DNA of 64,000 nucleotides from Mycobacterium hubeiense (GTDB lineage Bacteria; Actinomycetota; Actinomycetes; Mycobacteriales; Mycobacteriaceae). Each line of letters begins with the position of its first letter. The first letter of the stretch is position 1. Location: positions 78,324 through 142,323 of the forward strand of contig NZ_PIZU01000008.1 of assembly GCF_002838065.1 (NCBI RefSeq), in the 5' to 3' direction. Positions 1-8,699 of the stretch are shown here, piece by piece. The notes under the pieces were generated by a model. The model was given only the letters and a program-made list of their open reading frames with translations, was not told the DNA's origin and did no database searches. The position numbers and the translations under genes are program-made.

Positions 1-78
1 GCCCTTGCGGACATAGCCGGCCACCTTCTCCACCGTCGACAACAAGATCCCGCCCGGCAGCCGTTCCTCTAGTCCCAA
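1..78 (-). CDS. nuoB: NADH-quinone oxidoreductase subunit B, N-terminal fragment
   Basis: Only the first 26 codons lie in the window; the gene runs off the left edge. The peptide begins [14 protein letters not shown] and continues [13 protein letters not shown], as in mycobacterial NuoB, which carries cluster N2 of complex I. The start is a TTG at 76-78 that overlaps the end of nuoA by 10 bases. A GGGGAGG Shine-Dalgarno lies inside the last nuoA codons, so the two genes look translationally coupled. The N2 cysteines are outside the window. Confidence 0.9.
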   Translation of the reverse strand, partial: MGLEERLPGGILLSTVEKVAGYVRKG

Positions 79-473
79 TTCAGGCCTCCCCGCCGCCACA
101 CATACGCATACGCCACGAACACGGTGGCCATGAACAGCAGCATCTCCACCAGCGCAAACAGCCCGAGACTGTCGAACGCCACCGCCCACGGGTAAAGGAA
201 CACGATCTCGATGTCGAACACGATGAACAACATCGCGGTCAGGTAATACTTGATCGGGACTCGCTGGATGGTCGCTGCGCGGGCTCCGCTCCGCTGATGA
301 CCCGCCGCGTGCAGGGTGGCCGACTCCGGCATCGGCTCGATACCGCACTCATAGGCCTCCAGCTTCGACGCGTTGTAGCGGCGCGGCCCGATCACCAGCG
401 CAATACCCACCGACACCACCGCAAACGCAGCCGCAATCCCGCCAAGCACCAGTATCGGCGTGTAGGGATTCAT
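69..473 (-). CDS. nuoA: NADH-quinone oxidoreductase subunit A
   Basis: A 134-residue membrane subunit of proton-pumping complex I. Three hydrophobic helices are visible (about residues 5-27, 72-95 and 100-122), with the family motif YECGIEP after helix 1 and [16 protein letters not shown] before and in helix 2. The loop between helices 1 and 2 is long and Ala/Arg-rich, as in mycobacterial NuoA. The ATG at 471-473 gives the MNPYTPIL start typical of the genus; an in-frame upstream start would add 19 polar residues and is unlikely. It is first in a leftward nuo operon and overlaps nuoB. Confidence 0.95.
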   Translation of the reverse strand: MNPYTPILVLGGIAAAFAVVSVGIALVIGPRRYNASKLEAYECGIEPMPESATLHAAGHQRSGARAATIQRVPIKYYLTAMLFIVFDIEIVFLYPWAVAFDSLGLFALVEMLLFMATVFVAYAYVWRRGGLNWD

Positions 474-539
474 CGGGTCGGGCCTTTCGTCATCGGTGTC
501 GCAACCACTACGCTGACGAATCGCTCGCACGGGTCAGCA

Positions 540-552
540 CCCCGAGTTGGGG
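540..552. promoter_or_regulatory. CCCC-N5-GGGG inverted repeat upstream of nuoA
   Basis: The divergent gap between nuoA and the response-regulator-like gene holds CCCC GAGTT GGGG. It has the same form as the longer CCCCC-N5-GGGGG repeat in the regulator/rpe promoter at 5911-5927. In GC-rich DNA this may be chance. No regulator is assigned. Confidence 0.3.
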
Positions 553-602
553 GACGGACAAGGGGATTCACGTGAGAGGGCCCGATCGCTAACATCCGTA
601 GC

Positions 603-1025
603 GTGAATCGTCACGCAGGCTGGGCTAGTGCCTACGCACCGCTTCAGGTGCTCGTGTACAGCAGCAATCCCGTTGTCCGAAATCGGATTCGACAGGCCCT
701 GGGTCGCCGACCCGACAACCGGGTGCCCCCATTAGATTACGTCGACGTCGCCACGCAGCCGACAGTCATCAGCCAGATGGGCTCGGGCAGAATAGATCTG
801 GCGATCCTTGATGGAGAGGCATCGCCGTCGGGCGGGCTTGGGCTGGCCAAACAGCTCAAAGACGAACTGCTGCAATGCCCTCCGATCGTGGTCGTCACTG
901 GCCGCGCCGAAGACGCTTGGCTGGCAACGTGGTCACGTGCGGATGCCGTCGTGGCACGGCCGGTCGACCCGATGGTGCTGGCCGGGACGGTCACGCCGCT
1001 GCTGCGCAGCCGCCTCATCGCCTAG
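603..1025 (+). CDS. Response-regulator receiver-like protein beside nuo operon (Rv3143-like)
   Basis: A 140-residue stand-alone receiver-fold protein with no DNA-binding domain. The beta1 stretch LQVLVYSSNPVVRNRIRQAL and the later DLAILDGEA, LAKQLKDEL and PPIVVVTGR segments match the M. tuberculosis Rv3143 family, which sits beside nuoA in the same divergent arrangement. The acidic residues of LAILDGE fall where the phosphoacceptor Asp is expected. The N-terminal acid pocket is degenerate (YSSN rather than DD), so phosphorylation is uncertain. The start is GTG at 603. It overlaps the convergent UsfY-like gene by 4 bases. A role linked to complex I is inferred only from the conserved neighbourhood. 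Confidence 0.8.
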   Translation: MNRHAGWASAYAPLQVLVYSSNPVVRNRIRQALGRRPDNRVPPLDYVDVATQPTVISQMGSGRIDLAILDGEASPSGGLGLAKQLKDELLQCPPIVVVTGRAEDAWLATWSRADAVVARPVDPMVLAGTVTPLLRSRLIA

Positions 1026-1357
1026 TGCGGGTGGACTTGAGGCTGCGACAACGTCGGCCGTCTATCTGAAGACAGATCGCGATGCTCAGCCAGCCACTGA
1101 CGTTCGATGCGCAGTACGCGGTGGTGCTCGACAACCAGCCACGCGATGCCTCCGGCAATCGCGAGGGCGCCGACCACACCGGTTGTGAGGACCCACTGGT
1201 GCTGTTTGTATGCCGCCGCAGCCACACAGCCGCTCAGTGAGATCAAGCCGAGCGCGATCGACAGAAGCCCTGGCCAGCAGTAGATGTCGATGAACGGTTC
1301 GCCGGCGTGCTGTTGGGTGGTGCGGAAGTGGTCAACCGGATCGTGCGTGTTCGCCAT
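1022..1357 (-). CDS. UsfY-like small membrane protein
   Basis: 111 residues. The N-terminus THDPVDHFRTTQQHAGE and the following WPG match the start of mycobacterial UsfY proteins (DPVDHLRTTRP.AGE), which are encoded next to sigF in M. tuberculosis and have no known biochemical activity. Two transmembrane helices are visible at about residues 30-50 and 57-77, followed by a basic tail (HHRVLRIERQWLAEHR). A strong GAGGAGG ribosome site precedes the ATG at 1355-1357. This copy is not beside sigF, so it is a paralogue. A GGGTAC lies upstream, but no matching SigF -35 GTTT is present. Confidence 0.72.
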   Translation of the reverse strand: MANTHDPVDHFRTTQQHAGEPFIDIYCWPGLLSIALGLISLSGCVAAAAYKQHQWVLTTGVVGALAIAGGIAWLVVEHHRVLRIERQWLAEHRDLSSDRRPTLSQPQVHPH

Positions 1358-1442
1358 GATTCCTCCTCGGTGGTTGTACCCGAAGAGCTAGTCCTGTCTT
1401 TGCCGCCGCCCATCCCCCTCCTGGGTGTCCGCCGGGGTGGGT

Positions 1443-2324
1443 TCAATCGACGGACTCCCAACCGAGTTCGCGATGCGCAATGACATGGGTGATCAACAAC
1501 TCCGCCGATCCTGTGCACGGTGACTGGGTAACGATGTGCCACGGTCGATCGAGCGGGGTGCCCGGAACGTCCAGCTGGACCAATACGCCGGCCTCTAGTT
1601 CCCGGCGCACCGCCTGACGAGAAACGAGCGTCACGCCCAGTCCCGCAACCGCGGCCGCCACCACCGCGCCGTGCGAACCCAGCACCATCTGCGGCGGGGT
1701 GATCTCGAGTTCCTCCAGCAGCGTTGTCGTTGTGGCCCGGGTTCCCGAACCTGCTTCGCGCAGAAGCCATGTCGCCTGGGCGGGGTCAAAGCGTTGGGCA
1801 GCCTCGGGCGGTCCGACCACCACTAGCGTGTTCGGACTGATGGCCCGCACCCGCATTTGGTCAAGGTCCGCCGGTGGCCGACCTGCCACCACGACGTCGG
1901 CCTCGTGGCGGGCGAGCATGGGCCAGATCGCCGTTCGGGAAGCCACTTCGAGTTCGCAGTTGACGCCAGGGTATTTGGCGGTGAATGAAGCCAGCAGTGC
2001 GGGAAGTAACAGCTCTCCGGCCGTAGTCACGGCGGCTAGGCGGATCGACCCATGTTCGGGGTCGACCTCCCCGCGGGCTGCCAACACAGCTTCGTGATGC
2101 AGCCCGAGAATCGTTCGTGCGTACTCGGTGTAGCGTTGCCCGGCCGGTGTCAGTCGAACGCCGCGGCCGTGCCGGTCGACCAGCGGAACGCCGACCTCCG
2201 CGCTGAGGCTGCCAAGCGCTGAAGAGATCGCCGATTCCGTCACCACCAGCCGTTCGGCAGCGCCGCGAACGGATCCGGTATCGGCGAGCTCCACCAATGC
2301 CCGTAGCCGAGCGTTAGTCGTCAT
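1443..2324 (-). CDS. LysR-type regulator, CbbR-like
   Basis: 293 residues. An N-terminal winged helix-turn-helix (about 1-60: [28 protein letters not shown]) is followed by a LysR effector-binding domain (about 90-290). The ATG overlaps the cbbX stop as ATGA, so the two genes are translationally coupled. In autotrophs CbbR is the LysR activator of Calvin-cycle genes, and linkage to cbbX and to prk/rpe/tkt makes that role likely. CbbR is usually divergent from the genes it controls; here it sits downstream of cbbX on the same strand. Specificity cannot be read from sequence alone. Confidence 0.8.
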   Translation of the reverse strand: MTTNARLRALVELADTGSVRGAAERLVVTESAISSALGSLSAEVGVPLVDRHGRGVRLTPAGQRYTEYARTILGLHHEAVLAARGEVDPEHGSIRLAAVTTAGELLLPALLASFTAKYPGVNCELEVASRTAIWPMLARHEADVVVAGRPPADLDQMRVRAISPNTLVVVGPPEAAQRFDPAQATWLLREAGSGTRATTTTLLEELEITPPQMVLGSHGAVVAAAVAGLGVTLVSRQAVRRELEAGVLVQLDVPGTPLDRPWHIVTQSPCTGSAELLITHVIAHRELGWESVD

Positions 2325-3328
2325 GAGGTTTCCTTCGATGTGCGCCCGGCATGGAAAACCCGGCTGGCGAGCAGGTCGGCGGCTTCGATAGTGGTCAGTG
2401 CCGCCAAATCGACACGCGGGTCGGCGTCGGCGACCAGCCGTCGTGCATGGCGCAGCCGTGCTCGTTCCATCGCGTTGCGCACGCTGCGCGCGTTGGCGAA
2501 CCAGGGCTGGTCGATTCGAAGGCGCAGGTACTTGCGTAATGCAGTTCGGCCGTGCGCCGAGAGGGTATAGCCGAGCTGCTCGGTCATCAGCACGGCGATC
2601 TGCTCGAGTTCATCGACGGTGTAATCCGGGAACGTGATGTGATGCGCAATGCGGCTTTGCATTCCGGGGTTGGCCGAAAAGAACTGATCCATCTTGTCGG
2701 CGTAACCCGCCAGGATAACGACGAGGTCGTCTCGGTTGTTCTCCATCACCTGAAGCAAGATCTCGATCGCCTCGGCCCCGTAGTCACGTTCATTTTCGAC
2801 CTTGTACAGGTAGTAGGCCTCGTCGATGAACAGCACGCCGCCCATCGCTCGCTTGATCACTTCCTTGGTCTTCGGCGCGGTGTGACCTATGTACTCGCCG
2901 ACAAGATCATCACGGGTCACGCTGACCAAATGTCCCCGTCGCAGGTAGCCGAGCCTGTGCAACAGATCGGCCATCCGTAGGGCCACGGTCGTCTTGCCGG
3001 TGCCCGGGTTGCCGGTGAAGCACATGTGCAGCGTGGGTTGCGGCGCCGTGAGTCCGTAGCGGGCTCGCATGCGGTCGACGAGCAAGAGTGCCGCGATCTC
3101 GGCGATTCGGGTCTTAACCGGTGCAAGCCCAACGAGTTCGTTTTCAAGCTTGGCCAGCACCTCGTCGACGCCAGCGTCGCGACGGGCCGCGGCGAGATCC
3201 ACCGTTGCGTGCGGCGGCAGAACAGCCGTCTCCGTCTCGCCGGGCTCGGGTTCCAGTTGGGGGCCGGGCTGCTGGCCGGGGGTGAATCCGAAAGAGCGGC
3301 GGGGTGTTTCGGTCGTCTGCTGGCTCAT
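2321..3328 (-). CDS. cbbX: CbbX, AAA+ red-type RuBisCO activase
   Basis: 335 residues. After a Pro-rich leader come the CfxQ/CbbX AAA+ elements: Walker A GNPGTGKT (106-113), the canonical CbbX pore-loop stretch [15 protein letters not shown] (about 140-154), Walker B FIDE (167-170) with AYYLY, and [14 protein letters not shown]. CbbX hexamers pull on the RuBisCO large-subunit tail to remove inhibitory sugar phosphates and are activated by RuBP. They serve red-type (form IC/ID) enzymes, so such a RuBisCO is expected elsewhere in the genome. The start is set at MSQQTTET; a 23-residue upstream in-frame extension is unlike the family. Confidence 0.93.
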   Translation of the reverse strand: MSQQTTETPRRSFGFTPGQQPGPQLEPEPGETETAVLPPHATVDLAAARRDAGVDEVLAKLENELVGLAPVKTRIAEIAALLLVDRMRARYGLTAPQPTLHMCFTGNPGTGKTTVALRMADLLHRLGYLRRGHLVSVTRDDLVGEYIGHTAPKTKEVIKRAMGGVLFIDEAYYLYKVENERDYGAEAIEILLQVMENNRDDLVVILAGYADKMDQFFSANPGMQSRIAHHITFPDYTVDELEQIAVLMTEQLGYTLSAHGRTALRKYLRLRIDQPWFANARSVRNAMERARLRHARRLVADADPRVDLAALTTIEAADLLASRVFHAGRTSKETS

Positions 3329-3365
3329 GTTTGGAAGACCACCACGGCGTCGCATCCGTATGTCA

Positions 3366-3382
3366 TGGCATGAATGCTGCCA
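3366..3382. promoter_or_regulatory. Inverted repeat TGGCA-N7-TGCCA upstream of cbbX
   Basis: A perfect 5-base inverted repeat with a 7-base centre, 38 bases upstream of the cbbX start in the 215-base divergent gap shared with the BlaI-like gene. It is placed like an operator. A LysR site would normally be T-N11-A, which this is not exactly. The rest of the gap (3329-3543) holds no gene that I can see. Confidence 0.35.
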
Positions 3383-3543
3383 CCAGAAGATCAACATGTC
3401 TATTGAGAATCAGTGATCGAAGATGAAACAAATGGTTCATTAACTCACCCCGCCGCTCCACCGCCTGGGTGAGGCCGGATGACGTTCGCGGTAGATAATT
3501 TCGCTCGATCAGATGCGTGGCACATCGACGCAGGAGTACGGCA

Positions 3544-3933
3544 ATGGCCAAGTGGAAGCTGTTGGGAGAGCTCGAGCGCCGGGTGATGGAACATTTGTGG
3601 CATGCGGTGGAACCGCAGATCGTGCGCGAGGTGCACGCGGCGTTGGCGGTGCGACGCAATCTGGCTTACACCACCATCATGACCGTCCTGCGGCGGCTGG
3701 CCGACAAGGGGCTCGTGGTGCAGCACCGCGGTGACCGTGCGCACCGCTACGCGGCCGTGCACAGCCGTGACGAATTGGTCGCCGGCCTGATGGTGGACGC
3801 GTTGGAACAGGTCGCCGATTCGGGGGACCGTAGGGCAGCCCTGGTTCACTTCGTGGAGCGTGTTGGAACAGACGACGTGCATGTGCTGCAGCGTGCGCTC
3901 GCGGAGCTGGAGATCAAGCACATGATGGTTTAG
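3544..3933 (+). CDS. BlaI/MecI-family winged-helix repressor
   Basis: 129 residues. LGELERRVMEHLWH at the N-terminus and VRRNLAYTTIMTVLRRLADKGLV (about 38-60, the recognition helix region) match the BlaI/MecI/CopY/Penicillinase-repressor family. These are dimeric repressors usually relieved by cleavage by a BlaR/MecR protease or by copper. No protease partner is adjacent. The ATG at 3544 has CAGGAG upstream; an upstream start adds only MAHRRRSTA. It is divergent from cbbX and its stop overlaps the convergent histidine kinase by 4 bases. A role in cbb regulation is an inference from position only. Confidence 0.85.
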   Translation: MAKWKLLGELERRVMEHLWHAVEPQIVREVHAALAVRRNLAYTTIMTVLRRLADKGLVVQHRGDRAHRYAAVHSRDELVAGLMVDALEQVADSGDRRAALVHFVERVGTDDVHVLQRALAELEIKHMMV

Positions 3934-5171
3934 GTTCGCGTCGACGGAAGCGGGATCGTCGCCGTTACCGAGGTACCGGAGCCGGGCCGGGACCGGATGT
4001 TGAGCCGTCCACCGACGAGCTCGGCGCGTTCTGCCATCGACAGCAGACCGTAGCCTCGTGTTTCGTCGCTGCCCAGTGGGTGCTCGAGCGTGGTGAAACC
4101 CACTCCGTCATCGACGATTTCAAGCCGGGCGGTGTCGCCGTCGACGGCGAAAGCGAGTCGGGCCATCGTGGCGTTGGCGTGTTTGACGACGTTCTGCAGG
4201 CACTCCTGCGCGATGCGGTAAAGAGCGAGCTCGATGTGCTCGGGCAGGCGGGCGTCGGCCAGTTCGACGTCGAGATCGATCTGGGGGATCGACCGGGCCA
4301 GGCTGGCCAACCCACCGGCCAGGCCGAGGTCATCGAGCACGGGCGGCCGCAGGCCACCTATGGCTGCCCGGGCCTCCTGCAGCGTCAATTCGACCAGTTC
4401 GCGTGCGGCTTCGAGTTGCTCTGACGCCTGGTCCGGGTCAGTGCCGATAGCCCGGGCCGCAGCATCAAGGCGGTACGAGAGGGTGATCAGTCGCTGAGAG
4501 ATCCCGTCGTGGATGTCGCCGGCTAGGCGTCGCCGCTCAATCTCTTGGGCCTCGATGACTTGCTCGACGAAGTTCTCGTGAGCGCGTTCCCTGGCGACTA
4601 GCTGGCGATGGAGCCGCGCCTGATGCAGCGCACCGGCGATGAGTCGCCCGATGACCGACAACAATTCCACGTCGCCAGAAGTGAACTCGCGTCGTTCGAC
4701 GGTGTACACCGTTAGCTCGCCGACCAACCCGCCGGGGTCGGTCTCCATTGGCACCGACACCATGGATGTGAAATCCGATCCCCGCAGCGACTCGATGGGA
4801 AGGTACCGGGGGTCGGATTCCTTGTCTTCCGTGATCACGACGGGTGCGCGATGGCTGGCTACCCAGCCCGAGATCCCGGACCCCAATGGCAGCCGGATCC
4901 GGCCGACCTGACTGTCGAACGGTGGGGTGGCACCCGCGAGTGTCAATGATCGGTCACTGTCATCGAGGACATGGACGAAACAGACGTCGGCGCCGGTCGC
5001 GTCGGTGATCATTCGCGCCGCCGCCGCGGCGAGCGGCTCCACCCCAGGACCGCTCGAGGCTGCCTGGATCAACTCGCGTAGCAGATCCAGCTCACGGTCG
5101 GCCTCGACGAGGTCACGGACGGTATTGCGCTCGCCTCTGCCCGTCGGCAGTGCAGGCGCCGAATTGCTCAC
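3930..5171 (-). CDS. GAF-domain sensor histidine kinase (NarX/HisKA_3 type)
   Basis: 413 residues, soluble, with no transmembrane segment. A GAF domain spans about 40-185, with a single cysteine in GADVCFVHV. A HisKA_3 dimerisation domain has the phosphoacceptor His221 in the box GDIHDGISQRL. The C-terminal HATPase domain has N327 in QECLQNVVKHA, DDGVGF (354-359) and GYGLLSM (373-379). Its start overlaps the stop of the NarL-type regulator gene as ATGA, so the two form an operon and a cognate pair. The pair diverges from the rpe-tkt-prk-cbbY operon. The GAF ligand is unknown; haem binding as in DosS/DosT cannot be claimed from one GAF domain. Confidence 0.92.
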   Translation of the reverse strand: MSNSAPALPTGRGERNTVRDLVEADRELDLLRELIQAASSGPGVEPLAAAAARMITDATGADVCFVHVLDDSDRSLTLAGATPPFDSQVGRIRLPLGSGISGWVASHRAPVVITEDKESDPRYLPIESLRGSDFTSMVSVPMETDPGGLVGELTVYTVERREFTSGDVELLSVIGRLIAGALHQARLHRQLVARERAHENFVEQVIEAQEIERRRLAGDIHDGISQRLITLSYRLDAAARAIGTDPDQASEQLEAARELVELTLQEARAAIGGLRPPVLDDLGLAGGLASLARSIPQIDLDVELADARLPEHIELALYRIAQECLQNVVKHANATMARLAFAVDGDTARLEIVDDGVGFTTLEHPLGSDETRGYGLLSMAERAELVGGRLNIRSRPGSGTSVTATIPLPSTRT

Positions 5172-5836
5172 TGATAGATGCCTTCTCGCAGCGCGGTCGC
5201 CACTGCGCTGGTCCGGTCGCTGACGCCGAGCTTGCGGTAGATCGACCGCAGGTGACTCTTGACCGTTTCGTCGCCGATCACCAGCTTGTTGGCGATGCCA
5301 CGATTAGACAGGCCGGTCACCATGTACGACAGGATCTCGCTCTCCCGCTGGGTCAAGCCCTGCCGGGCGCCCGGCCAAAACTCGTCGCGCTTCAGCCGTG
5401 ACGCGGTGTCCACCGCCCGGGCCGCCATGCCCGGGTCGATCGCGCTCTCGCCGCTGCGAACCAGCTCGAGCTGGCGGACCAGATCGTCGCTGCTGATGCT
5501 CTTGAGAAGGTAGCCCGAAGCGCCGACCCGCAACGCCTGAAAGAGGTACTGCTCGTCGTCGTAGACCGACAACATCACGACCTTGCGGTCCGGATTGCGT
5601 TGGCGCAGAGCCAAACACAAGTCGAGACCGCTGGAGTTCTGCATCCGAACATCGCACAGCACCACATCGGGGTCGAGGCTATCGACGACATTGACTGCGC
5701 GTTCGGCGCCAACAGCGTGTCCGACGATACGCACCTTGCTGCCGAAGCCGGCGAGCATCGCCTTAAGACCCTCGATGACCATCTCGTGGTCATCGACTAG
5801 TACAAGTCGCACCGGACCTGTGACCGTCATCACCAT
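5168..5836 (-). CDS. NarL/LuxR-family response regulator
   Basis: 222 residues. The receiver domain has the acid pocket D15-D16, phosphoacceptor D62 in VVLCDVRMQ and conserved K112 in YLLKS. A LuxR-type helix-turn-helix follows at about 155-210 (LTQRESEILSYM, then VKSHLRSIYRKLGVSDR). It is first in the operon with the GAF kinase. Two nearby ATGs (5834-5836 and 5828-5830) are possible starts; the outer one is given. Longer in-frame extensions run into the divergent promoter and are rejected. The likely target is the adjacent rpe-tkt-prk-cbbY promoter, by inference from position. Confidence 0.9.
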   Translation of the reverse strand: MVMTVTGPVRLVLVDDHEMVIEGLKAMLAGFGSKVRIVGHAVGAERAVNVVDSLDPDVVLCDVRMQNSSGLDLCLALRQRNPDRKVVMLSVYDDEQYLFQALRVGASGYLLKSISSDDLVRQLELVRSGESAIDPGMAARAVDTASRLKRDEFWPGARQGLTQRESEILSYMVTGLSNRGIANKLVIGDETVKSHLRSIYRKLGVSDRTSAVATALREGIYQ

Positions 5837-5910
5837 TGGCACACCATAGAGGCGGGCCGACGGCACCGTCACGCAGTTTTGGCCGCTAGCGCTACATATA
5901 ACCCGCCCAA

Positions 5911-5927
5911 TCCCCCGCACAGGGGGA
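5911..5927. promoter_or_regulatory. Inverted repeat TCCCCC-N5-GGGGGA in the regulator/rpe promoter gap
   Basis: A perfect 6-base inverted repeat around GCACA lies 53 bases before the rpe ATG and about 75 bases before the regulator start. This 143-base gap is the only promoter region for both the two-component operon and the cbb operon. It is a candidate binding site for the NarL-type regulator or for the LysR protein. Confidence 0.45.
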
Positions 5928-5979
5928 ACGGCGGTTGTGAACGGCTTCCTAGCATCGCTGCCAACCAAGAGGAGGTTGG

Positions 5980-6666
5980 ATGGAATCACGCGCGCCAACG
6001 CTCGTCGCTTCAGTTCTGCCGGCGGACTTTTCGGAACTGGGCCAAGAAGTCAGGCAGCTGGAGAAGGCAGGAGTCGACCGAATCCAGTGGGACGTCATGG
6101 ATGGCAGGTTCGTGCCGAACCTGACGTTCGGGCCGGATGTCATCGGCGCCAATCGGGGGCACGTGTCCATGGGCTTCGAGGCACACCTGATGGTCGACGA
6201 CCCCGATCCGATGCTGCCGCGGTGGGTCGAGGCGGGCTGCGAAATCATCATCGTCCATGCCGAGGCCACCCGGCACCTGCACCGAACACTTTCTGTCATA
6301 GCCGATTTGGGTGCGCGGGCCGGTGTCGCGTTGAACCCTTCCACTCCGCTGGAAGCGGTCACCAACGTGCTCGATCTCGTCGACCTGCTGCTGGTGATGA
6401 CGGTCAACCCGGGCTTCGGTGGCCAGCAATACCTGGGCGCGATGGAAGACAAGATCGCCGCGGCGCGCGCCGAGATCGACCGACTCGGCCTCGAAATCGA
6501 GCTCGAGGTGGACGGGGGGATTGCCGGCGCCACGATCGGCTCGGCCGCCCGCGCGGGTGCGGACGTGTTCTGCGCTGGCTCGGCGCTTTTCAACGGCCCT
6601 GGCACCATGGCCGACCGTGTGGCGGCGCTGCGTGCTGCGGCCACCGCCGGAATCGAGTCGCGATGA
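5980..6666 (+). CDS. rpe: Ribulose-phosphate 3-epimerase (CbbE)
   Basis: 228 residues, a full-length TIM barrel that interconverts ribulose 5-phosphate and xylulose 5-phosphate. Conserved motifs are [20 protein letters not shown] (H69), TVNPGFGGQ and EVDGG (D178). The usual metal-binding His-X-Asp is Q36-W37-D38, so one of the four classical metal ligands is replaced by Gln. The ATG at 5980 follows AAGAGGAGG. The stop overlaps the tkt start as ATGA, and the gene leads the rpe-tkt-prk-cbbY operon. A second housekeeping rpe is expected elsewhere. Confidence 0.93.
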   Translation: MESRAPTLVASVLPADFSELGQEVRQLEKAGVDRIQWDVMDGRFVPNLTFGPDVIGANRGHVSMGFEAHLMVDDPDPMLPRWVEAGCEIIIVHAEATRHLHRTLSVIADLGARAGVALNPSTPLEAVTNVLDLVDLLLVMTVNPGFGGQQYLGAMEDKIAAARAEIDRLGLEIELEVDGGIAGATIGSAARAGADVFCAGSALFNGPGTMADRVAALRAAATAGIESR

Positions 6667-8699
6667 GTATCGAAGCCAGCGCCACGGGTAGCGGAGAGGC
6701 GTTGACCGACGAGGTCGACCGGTTGGCGATCACCACACTGCGTTTCCTGGCCGCCGATGCCGTGCAATCGGCCAACAGTGGCCACCCCGGGCTGCCCCTC
6801 GGTGCCGCACCCGCCGCGTGGGTGCTGTGGTCGCGGCACCTGCGCCACGATCCAGCGGACCCTCGGTGGCCCGACCGGGACCGGTTCGTGTTGTCTGCCG
6901 GGCACGGTTCGGCGCTGCTGTATGCGTTGTTGCACGTCTTCGGCTACGACCTGTCGGTGGCCGACCTGGAGCGGTTCCGTCAGCTCGGCTCCCGCACCCC
7001 GGGGCATCCGGAGTTCGGGCTCACACCGGGAGTCGAAACGACGACCGGGCCGCTGGGCCAGGGGTTGGCAAACGCCGTCGGGATGGCGCTGGCAGAACGC
7101 ATGCTGGCGGCGCGTTGCAACGACGGCGAGCATCGTGTCGTCGATCACCGCACGTGGGTGCTCGCCGGCGACGGCGACCTGATGGAAGGCATCAGCCACG
7201 AAGCTGCGTCACTGGCCGGGCGGCTCGGGCTGGGACGGCTGACAGTCATCTTCGACGACAACAACGTGACGATCGACGGGCCGGCGGAGCTCAGCTGCGG
7301 CGACGACGCCCTTGGCAGGTTCGCCGCGTACGGTTGGCACGCGCTGTCCGTCGAGGACGGCAACGATATCGCCGCCATCGATGAAGCGCTGGCCGAGGCT
7401 CGCGCTGTCGAGTCGGCTCCCACCTTTATCAAGTTGCGGACGACAATCGGGTACGGCGCGCCGGGACTCGAGGGAACGTCGAAGGTGCACGGCAGCCCGT
7501 TGGGCGCCGAAACGATCGCAGCCATGCGCTCCGATGCCGGCTGGCCGTCGACACCTTTCCACGTCCCCGGGCATCTGCGGTCAGCAACGGCGGCCCTGGC
7601 GGCCGACGGTGCTGCGGCACGAGCGGATTGGACTCGTGCCTACGCCAACTGGACCGCCGATCATCCGCAGCTTGCCGTCGACTTCCGGTTCGATCGGGTG
7701 CCCGGCCCGCCAGACCTGCAAGTCTTGGCCCCATTAGCCGACGCCGCTTCAGGGGGGCGCACGGCGACGCGCCAGGCGTCTGGCGCGGCGCTGAACGCGC
7801 TTGCGCCCGAATATCGGGCTCTCGTCGGCGGGTCGGCCGATCTCGCTGGGTCGACCAACACTGCTATTCCCGGCGGTGACGTGAAGCCAGGCGACTATGC
7901 CGGTCGCACAATTCATTTCGGCATCCGCGAGCACGCGATGGCCGCGGTGATGAACGGCATTTCGTTGCATGGCGGTCTGCGGCCGTTCGGCAGCACGTTC
8001 CTGGTCTTCTCCGACTACCTACGTCCGGCGCTGCGACTGTCGGCCTTGATGCGTCAGCCCGTTATCTATGTCTTCACGCATGATTCGGTATACGTCGGCG
8101 AGGATGGGCCGACGCATCAGCCGATCGAACACGTCGAATCGCTGCGTCTCATTCCGGGACTCACGGTGCTGCGGCCGGCGGATGCCGCCGAAACCGCGTT
8201 GGCGTGGCAGATCGCTGCGCAGAACTTGTCCGGTCCGACCGCGCTGGTGCTCTCCAGGCAGAGCCTGCCGGTGCTGGGCGGTGCCGGGCTTGCCGACATC
8301 CGGGAGAACGGCTTCCGGGTGGTTCACGGAGGCTTGGATGAGGCGGACGTTGCGCTGGCGGCGAGCGGCTCGGAGGTGTCGCTGGCGGTGGAGGCAGCCG
8401 ACCTGTTGGCGGCTCGTGGCGTGCGCGCCGCCGTCATTTCGGTCATGTGGCGAGAACGACTGCAGGAGGCGCTTTCCCGTGACGAGCGCGTGTTGCCGGA
8501 CATCCCGGTGGTGTGGACCGAAGCCGGGGTCTTGACCGGATGGCGCGCAATCGCCGGTGACCGCGATGAGGTTGTCGGTTTGAACCGATTCGGCGAGAGC
8601 GGTCCCGGACCCGCAGTGGCGGCACATCTGGGCCTGACACCAGTTGCGATCGCCAACACTGCGTTCACCGTCCTCGGCAGGGCCGCAAGCGGCGGATGA
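6663..8699 (+). CDS. tkt: Transketolase (CbbT)
   Basis: 678 residues, full length for a TPP-dependent transketolase that moves two-carbon units in the pentose phosphate and Calvin cycles. SGHPGLPLG contains catalytic H41. GDGDLMEG (168-175) followed by [10 protein letters not shown] forms the TPP/metal-binding motif. FGIREHAM in the second domain holds the catalytic Glu, and GPTHQPIEH is conserved. It overlaps rpe by ATGA and abuts prk. The position between epimerase and PRK makes it the operon's Calvin-cycle isoform rather than the tal/zwf-linked housekeeping enzyme. Confidence 0.95.
   Translation: MSIEASATGSGEALTDEVDRLAITTLRFLAADAVQSANSGHPGLPLGAAPAAWVLWSRHLRHDPADPRWPDRDRFVLSAGHGSALLYALLHVFGYDLSVADLERFRQLGSRTPGHPEFGLTPGVETTTGPLGQGLANAVGMALAERMLAARCNDGEHRVVDHRTWVLAGDGDLMEGISHEAASLAGRLGLGRLTVIFDDNNVTIDGPAELSCGDDALGRFAAYGWHALSVEDGNDIAAIDEALAEARAVESAPTFIKLRTTIGYGAPGLEGTSKVHGSPLGAETIAAMRSDAGWPSTPFHVPGHLRSATAALAADGAAARADWTRAYANWTADHPQLAVDFRFDRVPGPPDLQVLAPLADAASGGRTATRQASGAALNALAPEYRALVGGSADLAGSTNTAIPGGDVKPGDYAGRTIHFGIREHAMAAVMNGISLHGGLRPFGSTFLVFSDYLRPALRLSALMRQPVIYVFTHDSVYVGEDGPTHQPIEHVESLRLIPGLTVLRPADAAETALAWQIAAQNLSGPTALVLSRQSLPVLGGAGLADIRENGFRVVHGGLDEADVALAASGSEVSLAVEAADLLAARGVRAAVISVMWRERLQEALSRDERVLPDIPVVWTEAGVLTGWRAIAGDRDEVVGLNRFGESGPGPAVAAHLGLTPVAIANTAFTVLGRAASGG

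Noticed and set aside
1374..1400. A possible SigF promoter before the UsfY-like gene
   Set aside because: GGGTAC is present but no GTTT-type -35 lies 15-17 bases upstream.
5837..5979. A DosR-type box in the two-component/rpe gap
   Set aside because: The inverted repeat reads CCCCC-N5-GGGGG; the DosR box has the opposite arm order (GGGAC...GTCCC) and an AT-rich centre.
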